NCBI RefSeq assembly: GCF_027580225.2
Contig: NC_073359.2
Coordinates: 13,571,001-13,635,000 of the forward strand
Direction of reading: 5' to 3'
Length of the DNA: 64,000 nt
DNA from: Misgurnus anguillicaudatus
Lineage: Eukaryota > Chordata > Actinopteri > Cypriniformes > Cobitidae
In this document: one piece after another, positions 55,010 through 64,000 of the stretch
Layout: each line of letters opens with the position of its first letter
How positions within the stretch are numbered: the stretch's first letter is position 1
Made by a program: the position numbers and the translations under genes
The notes under the pieces: generated by a model
Seen by the model: the letters and a program-made list of their open reading frames with translations, nothing else
What the model was told of the DNA's origin: nothing
Databases searched by the model: none

Positions 55010-56420
55010 CTGAATGCCAGTCCACATTATTCCACTTCATCAACAAATTGGTGTTCATTGTCATCATCATCATCATCATCATCATCAAACTCATCACACT
55101 CATCTCCTGCCTGTGGTATGTTCCTTTGCCGGCACAGGTTGTGAAGAAGCGCACACACAGTGATCACTTTACAGGTCTTCTCTGGACTAAGGCGGATTTC
55201 ACTATGTAAAACGTGGAAACGTCGCTTTACAGTAGCTGTCCAATCCCCCTTTCCACCACACTGCGTGTCTTCTTGTGTGCTCTAAAACATACACCAAGGA
55301 ACAGTAAACATTATTAATTTTACCAACAACACCAACAGCCACAACTATAATTTGGAATAAGCTTTGACATTGTGGTCATGCTATTGAATTTTGGCAACTA
55401 AATAATATAGCCAACATGTGTACTTACCTATTTTAATTTAACTGTGGTCCCACTTGTGGATGGAGGTAAGGTGTAAGGAGCCACGACTTACAGGGATAGC
55501 CACTATCCCCCACCAAGTGACATCCAGCTGGCACATGACGTCTCTCAAACAGTTGCCTCAGACCACTCTCCATCAATATCCTCGAGTCATGAGTTTTGCA
55601 TCAAACACAATCTGGGTATTGATGGAGTGGGTTTTTTTTCGGTTTACAAACACGTCCTCATCCTGACGGGGTGCAATTATTTTAATATGTGTCCCATCTA
55701 TAGCACCGACAACTCCAGGCACACCGGCAATATCCATAAAGCTGGCTTTGATCCTTTGTAGTTGGCGAATGTCTATAGGAAAACGTATGAACTGACGAAT
55801 TATACAGGGTCTACAGAGTGCATTGATGGTTTGGTCGATGGCTCTGCTTACCGATGGCTGGGATATTGCTAGATCGTCGGCATTACACAACTGCATTTTC
55901 CCCGTTGCTAGGTAGCGAAGTGTTATCAAACATTTCAATTCAGCACTGATTGGATTGTTGCGATTAGTTGGCGCTGTTATTGCATCCCTCACAAGATCCA
56001 CAACAATCATTATTCCCTCACGGTTAAAGGAGCATTTCACCCGTAGAAAGATTAATCTTTATTGAAAGTGTGTCATATTTGTAGTCGAAATGTGACATAC
56101 ATTTAGAATTTGGTGCCTATCTGACTGAGAAAAGGGGTGTTTGTAGTCTCACCCCCTCAACAAAGTTATTGAACTTCCTTCTTTCAATGATGCAAAATGA
56201 TGATTTTTACATCATTGAAAGAAGGAAGTGCAACACTGAAATCTGTATTTCTCCTGTCTCAGCGGCAACTGAGGAAATTATGCATGACCATTTAAAAACA
56301 TGACTGGGGTGCTAACTATACAAAGCTTAATGCAAATGGGTGAAGTGTCCCTTTAAGTCGGTATCTTTGTAGCAACTACTTATCATTGAGTGTCTCCAAC
56401 ACACTGCGTCGCGCATCCAT
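55010..56420 (-). pseudogene. HARBI1-like Harbinger transposase, decayed
   Basis: DDE_4-type nuclease. The start MDARRSVLETLND is at 56420, followed by a stop. A TTAA MITE (56028-56352) separates it from LNREGIMIVVDLVRDA. The body includes LAISQPSVSRAID and the first catalytic motif GVVGAIDGTHIKI. At about 55585 roughly 45 bases are missing and the frame shifts. THDSRILMESGLRQLF, HLVGDSGYPCKSWLL (second Asp) and HPQVGPQLN follow, then a stop where Tyr is expected. A probable intron spans about 55425-55285. The last part ([17 protein letters not shown], third acidic residue) has a 4-base insertion and ends in an Asp run made by a CAT repeat (55059-55086). It is inactive. Confidence 0.88.
56028..56352. 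mobile_element. TTAA MITE inside the transposase 5' coding region
   Basis: TTAA at 56024-56027 and 56353-56356. Ends AGGAGCATTTCACCCGT and GGGTGAAGTGTCCCT. An internal 19-base-arm hairpin lies at about 56174-56230 (CTTCCTTCTTTCAATGATG). Confidence 0.85.
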
Positions 56421-56992
56421 TACGATCCTTTGTGAATAGGTCTTAGTGAGTTAGGAGTCCTCTCGACTTCTTTTAAGCTGTCCCAGACTTAGGTGCTACT
56501 TTTAGGTCTAAAATGCTTCGTGAATTACTCTTAGTGAAAAAAAGTCCTAAAGTTAGGAGTGACACGCCCATTATTTTTAGGAGTTGCTCCTAAATTCGCC
56601 AGTTAGGAGATACTTTTAGCCTTAAAATTCTTTGTGAATACGGCCCCTGATTATCTTCTTACACTCTGAGGCTATTTTGGGGATTTTCGCCTGGATTTGG
56701 CCTACCCAATTTCAAAAGCTTCCCATACCCAAATGCAGAGGTTCAATTCAATTCAATTTTATTTATATAGCGCTTTTCACAAGTGTTAATTGTTGCAAAG
56801 CAGCTTTACATGAGAAGATGTAAAGGAAAACACAGAAAATCAATAGATAATAATATAGCTGCAAGCAGCAATACCGGGGTCAAGCCGAAAAGGGCACAGA
56901 ATGAAGTATTGGTTGATGACCGTCATGATTTAAGATTTAAGAAGTTTTCAGTAGATTAAGGCAAATATAGCCATTTTTCAAATCTTGAGTGC

Positions 56993-57835
56993 TGTGTAGA
57001 AACAATGGGTTTTGCCTCAGGTCATGTTTGTGATGACACCCACCAAATTTAATATACATATGATTAAGCAATGTTGAGATATAGCCTCAAATGACTTGAC
57101 CACTAGGGGGCACTGCACCGAAACAATAGATGGTTCCTCAGGTCACGATTGTGATGACATCCACCAAATTTGGTGTACATACGATTAAGCAATGTGGAGA
57201 TATAGCCTCAAATGACTTGACCACTAGGGGGCACTGCATCGAAACAATAGATGGTTCCTCAGGTCATGATTGTGATGACATCCACCAAATTTGATATACA
57301 TACGATTAAGCAATGTTGAGATATAGCCTCAAATGACTTGACCACGAGGGGGCACTGCCGCGAAACAACAGATGTTGCCTCAGGTCATGATTGTGATGAC
57401 ACCCACCAAATTTGATATACATACAATTAAGCAATGTTGATATATAGCCTCAAATGACTTGACCACTAGGAGGCACTGCACCGAAACAATAGATGGTGCT
57501 TCAGGTCATGATTGTGATGACACCCACCAAATTTTGTGTACATATGATTAAGCAATGTGGAGATATGGCCTCAAATGACTTGACCACTAGGTGGCACTGC
57601 ACCGAAACAATAGATGATGCCTTGGGTCATGATTGTGATGACACCCACAAAATTTGATATACATATGATTAAGCAATGTTGAAATATAGCCTCAAATGAC
57701 TTTACCACTGGGGGCACTGCACCGAAACAATATGGTGACTCAGGTCATGATTGTGATGACAAATCCAAATTTGGTGTACATACGATAAAGTGATCTGGAG
57801 ATAAAGCCTCAAAACTCTTAACCAGTAGGGGCACT
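56993..57835. repeat. 121-bp tandem repeat, about 7 copies
   Basis: CACTGCACCGAAACAATAGA recurs at 57111, 57232, 57352, 57474, 57595 and about 57715. Each unit also has GATTGTGATGACA and ATATAGCCTCAAATGACTTG. Confidence 0.88.
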
Positions 57836-59494
57836 GAAAAGTTTACAAGGGCTTTCAAAAAATGTCACTGATGAACTAGGTGGTGCTGTAACAAAACATT
57901 CCATACACCCTCAGTTCATGACATTTACAAGTTGTGAAACATTCACCTATTCATACAGTGTCAGCCACACAAGAGCCATCAAGCTCATCGGGAGCATTTG
58001 GGGTTAGACGTCTCACTCATGGACACCTCATCACTTGGTCAGGTGGAGCTGGGGTTTGAACCACCAACCTTCCGATTTGTGGACAACCTACACTAACCAC
58101 TGAACCACTGCCAATACACACATCAATGTGCAAAACCTTTGCGAAGATATAGCCTCAAATCCATTTTCGTGCTCGCCATTATATTTGTTGATGTGCTATA
58201 CAACAACTGACAATAACTTTTTGTCTAGAGTCTAGATTGTGTGTACCAAATCCAAGCCAATCAAACGAACGCTGTAGGAGGAGTTTTGAAAAAGTTGGTA
58301 TGCTTTGTTATTGAAAATGGCAGACAGAAAACGTTTTGATATCATTTGACTCGGCATGCCTCAAGGAATCTAACAATAGCACTTTCATGAATTTAGACTC
58401 AATTTTGCAGTAGTTATAAGCAAAAAAATCACTTTTCAATGACTGTTATGACATATAACTAAGGGTGGAGCTGGGGTTTGAACCACCAACCTTCCGATTT
58501 GTAGACAACCACCACTAACCCCTGAACCACTGAACCACTGTCAATGTGCAGAACTTTTGCGAATATATAGCCGCAAATCCATTACGGCATGCTCATCAAC
58601 ATGCTCAAACTAGGTGGCGCTGTACCGAAACTGTGCACGCACCCTCAGGTCATGACTGCCATCAAAACTACCAAATCTCATGTGAATATGTTTAACTTTG
58701 GCGAAGATACTGCCTCAAATCCGTTTGTTCCCAATCTGCGTAAAATTCGTTGACGTGGTGTACGGAAACGGATTGGCGAATCGACACGAATTCCATAACT
58801 TTTTGCCATGAGTGTCTCTAGATGCTACACACCCATTCTTTACGCAAATTGGACAAAAGCTCTAGGACGAGTTCGAAAAAGTAGGTTTTACAAACAATTC
58901 AAAATATTGAAATAATTAGCATGACGGAAATGATGTCATATGGTGCAATCAAATTGGCATGAGCCAAGGAATCAGAAGAAACAAGAATTGCGTTTCTATG
59001 ACGTACGGGTCAGCAGTTATAACCAAGTAAGTGAAAATTTGGACTGTTGGTGGCGCTATCGGGTTTGACATAGACATTCCAAATTTGGTGTGGGGACTAT
59101 TTGGAATGTCCTCTTTGAGTGTGCCAAATTTCATAACTTTCCTACAAAAAAAGTTAAAATTCAAAATGCCCTACCCCCAAAATGGCCGACCTAAAACCTT
59201 TTGGTATCGTTTGACTCGGCATGCCTCAAGGAATCTAACAATAGTGGCGCTGTGACGAAACTGGGCATGGACCCTCAGGTCGTGACTGCCATCAAAACTA
59301 CAAAGTTTCGTATGAATACGCTTAACTTTGGTGAAGATACAGCCTCAAATCCGTTTTTTCGCGCTCTACGTAAAATTCATTGACGCGTTATACGGTAACG
59401 GATTGGTGAATCAACACGAATTCCATAACTTTTTGCCATGAGTGTCTATAGATGCTACACTAACAAACTAACAATCCCAATAGGGGTCTCGCCC

Positions 59495-60959
59495 CAGTGG
59501 TGTAGTCTAGATTTTTTTAGTGAGTATACTGTGATTTTTTTCCTCTCACCCTTATGCTCACTCGTCCCAGCGCGACACCCCATAAGCACCACCACACCCA
59601 CAGATGCATACAGTATCGATCTTCAGGTAACAGAGCATTCTGAAAGTGTACTCATAAACTGAATGTGTTATCAGCATGTCAGTTTGTTATAAGAAAAAAA
59701 GACTTTTAACAGTCAATGGGTTTACAGCTGGGGAAACTGGATGGATTTTTAGACTGGTTTAGTGTTAATCAACATCTAACTCAGGGCCAAAAGTTACTCA
59801 ACTGTTAATTAAAATTGAATAAACTGTTTACAATCTTCAATCCGTGGCTAACACATGCATTGAAGGAGAAAAAAATATCCACTCTTTCAATAGCTATTAT
59901 CTGACAACTATTGATAACATTACCATGTGTAATTTTATGGTGTAAATGTTTTTAATTAATACACATTTAAGATGACCATGAATTAACTCTAATTTGCATA
60001 GTCATTGAAATAAAAGCTTATTTTATGCATATAATACACAAGCAGTGTCTAAAAATGAAAATAGGCTTTTACTTTATTATTATTACAAGACCATCATGTA
60101 GCCTAATAGCCTATTACACACCCAAACCAAAGTGAAGAAAATTATCTTTAATTTGCAAGTCTGAACTGAACATCAACGCAGACATGAATTTCCTCAAAGT
60201 TTAAGATCATATACATCTTGAACGTAGATATATAAATTAACACAGAGAAGGAAATTTTAACACTATGAAGCACAAGCAAACTTGCTGAAAGCTAAAACCA
60301 TCAGGATATAATTACAGGCTTATTTTATTGCATTTGGAGCCTTACCTCCAGATAAAGTATTAAACTGGACCGATGTTTTAAAAGTTGTTTACTCACATGT
60401 GCGTTCGAGCGTTAACTCTTCGGATTTTATATTGCAGCAGCTCGTTCACTTCACATGGATTGTTTGTTTACAGTGTCGCGTGAGCAGCTACACTGCAGGT
60501 TCGACTTCAGTTGGCGCTAAGCAGACCCTTTGGTGATGTCAAAGTACCGCGAGAGCGATTCAAAGCAGATTTCTCCATGTGATAAATGCAATCGCTCTCG
60601 CGGTACTTTGCTGTCACTCGCCTGTGGGTTCTTCAGGTGCCACACCAGTCTGCTCCCCAGTCACTTTCGCGCCGCTATGATAATTTGATTTCATACGCGA
60701 ATCGGATCGCGGAGTTCGGCAGGAATTCAAACACACCAAATATATAGCCTAATATATATGCAGTTCAACCCGCTAAAATAGCAAGTGTAGCATGCTACTG
60801 GTCAGTGCTTTACATCTGAATTATGACTAAAAGTTTGAAATGTCAGAAAACCATGCTGTTACGCATCCTCAAGCTATTTTTAGTGGGTATACGGAAATCC
60901 TTGACAATTTCTAGTGGGTATACGGCGTATACCTGCGTATCACGTAGACTACACCACTG
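59495..60959. mobile_element. hAT element with perfect TSD
   Basis: CAGTGGTGTAGTCTA left, TAGACTACACCACTG right, TSD TCTCGCCC (59487-59494, 60960-60967). It contains an exact 17-bp-arm palindrome (60544-60560, 60590-60606; GTACCGCGAGAGCGATT). No transposase is seen. Confidence 0.92.
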
Positions 60960-61166
60960 TCTCGCCCATTCTGGGCTTGACCCCTAATAAGCAGTAGAAC
61001 ATAGCGGCTAAGGTTAAACCGTACAAGCAAGCGTATTAATAATGTTACATATACAGTAAAGTGCTAAGCTAAGCCAAAGTTGGCTGACTCTCCCTGGGAC
61101 TAAAAACCCCCTAGGAAAAAAAACCCGGAAGGAAAAATCCTAGAAGGATAAAAACCCTTGGGAGAG

Positions 61167-61169
<3 letters not shown>

Positions 61170-61249
<80 letters not shown>
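61170..61249. repeat. (TA)40 microsatellite
   Basis: Uninterrupted alternating T and A for about 80 bases. Confidence 0.97.
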
Positions 61250-61250
<1 letters not shown>

Positions 61251-61689
61251 GGTATTGATAGGAAGCAGGTAAGCGGATTAAACTGGTTCAGCCGGTGGTC
61301 GTTGGTCGCGCATCGGCTAGGCATCATGGTGAAGGACAGCCAGTAGATCAGTGGTGCGATGACCTTCACAGCAACAGGAACTGAGTCTGTTTGTCTTATT
61401 GTCCTCGGGGTTGAGGATGAGACAGGGAGACAAAAACCGAGTTCTATTAGCGTAGGGTCGTTCGCATGTAATGCAAGTGTCCTACATTATAGTTGTTTAA
61501 GTCAGCTCGGTTCCAGACAGGCTAACTATTGCGGCAATAGTGTATTACCCATATGAGGTGTGTAAGTGCTTTGTTCTAGACAAAATAACTACTGCTGGAA
61601 AAGTACATTTACTGGACATATTTTATGTGAATGCTTTGTTAAAGAAGAATGTCTTAAGTTTAGATTTAAATTTAAAGGTGTACATACAA

Positions 61690-62590
61690 AAGTTTGGTAT
61701 CATTTTACAGGAAAGCCTTTGAAATTTCATAAAACACTGTTGAGAGTGCTAAACATGGTTGTATGTGTTGTCAGTCCTCTAATAAACACAAAAATAAATA
61801 GGCGCTTTTTGATGTTTTTTTTCTAAAGTATGTATTTAAAAGTGTATAACTCTGGCCCTGAATGGTAACGAAACCTCCAGACAGTTTTGTTTGATTCCAG
61901 CAATTGTCAGCTTGCAGAGGAAAAAGGAATTTTTTCTCTATCGTTATAAATGCAAAAGTTATTTTACTCCAACTGATGGGAGGAATAATACTCTTTTTGT
62001 ATTTAATTTCTGCCTAAAGATATTTGAAGTGCTCCCATAACCACATACAGTGGAATAAATGCAATATCTTTATATAATTTTGCAGACAACCCTTTGAAGT
62101 TACATAAAAAGCTGCTGTTTGTGACAAATATTGTTATTTAGGGGGTTTTTCATATGATGAAACACCAAATTGTCTTTTTTATGTTGTAAACACAGTCTAT
62201 GATAGTGTATAACTCTGGTTCTGTGTGCTCTAGCAGACTGCAGACAGTTTTGGTTGTTAGCAGCAGCAGACAGTAAACACCCCAAAAAGAATGAACTCTT
62301 TAGCATGTTGCATTCAAAAGTTATTCTTATTTTACTGAAGGGTGTGAAAATCCATTTTTCATATAAATATTAAATTTTTGTTTTGCACATATAATAAATA
62401 GCAAGGGATTATTCATGCACACATCCAAAGAAAATGCTGTGAATGGACTAATTTTTTAGAGTAGGACCTAAAATAAAAGATGGTGTATCATTTGTGGCTA
62501 TCTGTGCTATCTGAGGCAGTTCACACTCAAGTTTCACATATGTTTACAAAAGACAATTTTTTACCTCATTATTCATTCGATGATTGATAG
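61690..62590. other. Unassigned, with a diverged internal duplication
   Basis: AGTGTATAACTCTGG...CAGACAGTTTTG occurs at about 61850 and again at about 62211, roughly 362 bases apart. No ORF is credible. Confidence 0.4.
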
Positions 62591-62591
62591 A

Positions 62592-63443
62592 ACTCAATCT
62601 TAATAGCGTTACGCTGAATGCAGGCAGCACATGAAGAGAAGGAATATGTAACTCACAACTTCAGCAGTACTTCTCAGCTGTAGTGGTCCTTTAACACAAC
62701 CAGCTCGTTGCAAGGGTATGAGACAGGTAAGTCACTCAATCTTAGTAGCGTTACGCTGAATGCAGGCAGAACATGGAGAGAAGGAATGTGTAACTCACAA
62801 CTTCAGCAGTACTTCTCAGCTGTGGTGGTCCTTTAACACAACCAGCTCGTTGCAAGGGGATGAGACAGGTAAGTCACTCAATCTTAATAGCGTTACGCTG
62901 AATGCAGGCAGAATATGGAGAGAAGGAATATGTAACTCACAACTTCAGCAGTACTTATCAGCTGTAATGGTCCTTTAACACAACCAGCTCATTGCAAGGG
63001 GATGAGACAGGTAAGTCACTCAATCTTAAAAGTGTTACGCTGAATGCAGGCAGAATATGGAGAGAAGGAATATGTAACTCACAACTTCAGCAGTACTTAT
63101 CAGCTGTAATGGTCCTTTAACACAACCAGCTCGTTGCAAGGGGATGAGACAGGTAGGTCACTCAATCTTAATAGCGTTATGCTGAATGCAGGCAGGACAT
63201 AGAGAGAAGGAATATGTAACTCACAACTTCAGCAGTATTTCTCAGCTGTAATGGTCCTTTAACACAACCAGCTCGTTGCAAGGGGATGAGACAGGTAAGT
63301 CACTCAATCATAATAGCGTTACGCTAAATGCAGGCAGAACATAGAGAAAATGAATATGTAACTCACAGCATCAGCAGTATTTCTCGGCTGTAGTGGTCCT
63401 TTAACACAACCAGCTCGTTGCAAGAGGATGAGACAGGTAAGTC
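62592..63443 (+). repeat. 142-bp tandem array, six units
   Basis: ACTCAATCTTAATAGCGTTA starts units at 62592, 62734, 62876, 63018, 63160 and 63302, each exactly 142 bases on. Every unit ends with GATGAGACAGGT(A/G)(A/G)GTCACTC, i.e. CAG/GTAAGT, a consensus splice-donor sequence. Confidence 0.92.
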
Positions 63444-64000
63444 ACACAATCTTAAGCGGGGCAAATAGCACTAGGCTCGTTCTCTCAGGTAAGTGTTCTA
63501 AGCTTCTCTCTCTGTTCCTTTACTTTCAGGACGAGGAGGGGGTTTACCACTTTCAACTGCAGTGTGGGGGCCACCAGTAGCCGGCGAGGTCTAGGTTGGT
63601 GGATCCAGGCGGCTACGCACCACAGGTCCGTGCGGCGGAATGGCATGGACGCCTCCTTCCGTTCTGGGAGTAAAGCAGAAATCTGGATAATAGCAGAGGT
63701 CACTAGGCTCACCTCACAATACAGCACTACACACCACCGTCAGTTTCACTGATTCCTCTTTCCGACAATACAGCTTTCCCACAGTACCTTTACTGGCGTT
63801 CTCACTGTTCTTTCGTCAGGTTACAGCCGGGGGTCAGCGTTATGGACGGGCATATAGGTATTAGATGGCCGTCGCCTGCGGCAGTTCACGTCTTCTCCTA
63901 CCGGGCTCCTCTCAGCCTGAAGGGGCGAGTGCAGACAACAAGGGACACGGCACAACACTGCAAAGCTTTGGGTGTACACACGTCAAAGATAAACTCACCC
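63444..64000. other. GC-richer sequence at window end, possibly LTR
   Basis: CTCAG/GTAAGTG (63486) and CTTTACTTTCAG/GACGAGG (63530) look like a donor and acceptor only about 40 bases apart. The style (CTCACAATAC, pyrimidine-CAG-GT motifs) resembles the long LTR at 47912-49879, but I found no LTR end. Confidence 0.3.

Larger units (their letters stand above)
53120..56646. mobile_element. Harbinger (PIF/Harbinger) transposon, near full length
   Basis: GGGCCGTATTCACAAATAAT left and the complement of TTCTTTGTGAATACGGCCC right. CTG flanks both ends (53117-53119, 56647-56649), a 3-bp TSD as expected. It contains the two genes of the superfamily: a Myb/SANT-like gene on the plus strand and a HARBI1-type transposase on the minus strand, in convergent order. 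Confidence 0.9.
56865..60990. mobile_element. Repeat-rich element inserted in LINE 3' UTR
   Basis: GCAAGCAGCAATACCGGGGTCAAGCC at the left (split: GCAAGCAGCAATACC, GGGGTCAAGCC) and, inverted, GGCTTGACCCCTAATAAGCAG at about 60973. It carries the 121-bp array and duplicated blocks (GTTTGACTCGGCATGCCTCA at 58346 and 59208; TTTTGCCATGAGTGTCT at 58800 and 59431). A hAT is nested inside. No transposase is seen. Confidence 0.65.
56744..61690 (-). mobile_element. L2-like LINE 3' UTR, interrupted twice
   Basis: TTCAATTCAATTTTATTTAT at 56745 is the complement of the LINE tail also seen at 13261. UTR sequence resumes at about 60990-61690 (CTAAGCCAAAGTTGGCTGAC, GAGGATGAGACAGGGAGACA). No coding part is included. 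Confidence 0.7.

Noticed and set aside
61158..61369. Tyr/Ile repeat frames
   Set aside because: Pure translation of the (TA)40 microsatellite.
62592..63443. CRISPR-like array
   Set aside because: The whole 142-bp unit repeats with no unique spacers; this is a eukaryotic tandem repeat.

Overview
The window looks like a stretch of a teleost fish nuclear genome, most likely a cyprinid. I infer this from fish-type repeat families: Tc1-like ends, many hAT families with 8-bp target duplications, TTAA-inserting elements, L2-like and L1-like LINEs and a Harbinger transposon. I found no host housekeeping gene, rRNA, tRNA or CRISPR. Nearly everything I can explain is transposon on transposon. Element borders were read by eye from inverted repeats and target-site duplications (TSDs).

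Region by region. 1-5000: a hAT-like MITE (331-4562) split by a gag-only LTR retrotransposon (389-4422, 5-bp TSD), itself split by a third element (2623-3168). 5000-9060: a foldback element with 74-bp repeats, a 32-bp-arm hairpin, a Tc1 remnant and a tandem duplication. 9340-18546: two minus-strand LINE pseudogenes, each broken by DNA transposons with readable TSDs, and between them a TTAA element inside a MITE.

19165-23724 (minus) is the best gene in the window: an intact intronless 1519-codon ORF with two N-terminal Cys/His modules, a possible DDE-like core, a PIN/XPG-like acidic motif set and a C-terminal Cys-rich tail. I read it as a large DNA-transposon protein, possibly of the Academ (XPG-bearing) type. 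An exact 22-bp inverted repeat brackets it.

24400-30790 holds hAT and other fragments. From 30731 to 47340 there is a deep nest. A short repeat unit, present nearly whole at 50188-50371, is cut in two by about 16.5 kb. Inside lie an AT-rich 67-bp satellite element, an 11.7-kb hAT (34675-46358, perfect TSD), a broken IS630/Tc1-like element and an 8.9-kb CACTA-like element (35947-44862, TSD TG). The last carries spliced minus-strand exons, an LTR and more transposons.

47460-53050 contains a MITE with a THAP-like start, a long minus-strand LTR with 137-bp repeats, an L1 3' end and further repeats. 53120-56646 is a nearly full-length Harbinger with its Myb-like gene and a decayed HARBI1-type transposase. 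56744-61690 is an L2 3' UTR (minus) interrupted by an element with 121-bp repeats, which is interrupted by a hAT. 62592-63443 is a 142-bp tandem array with a splice-donor-like motif in each unit, followed by GC-richer sequence to the window end.
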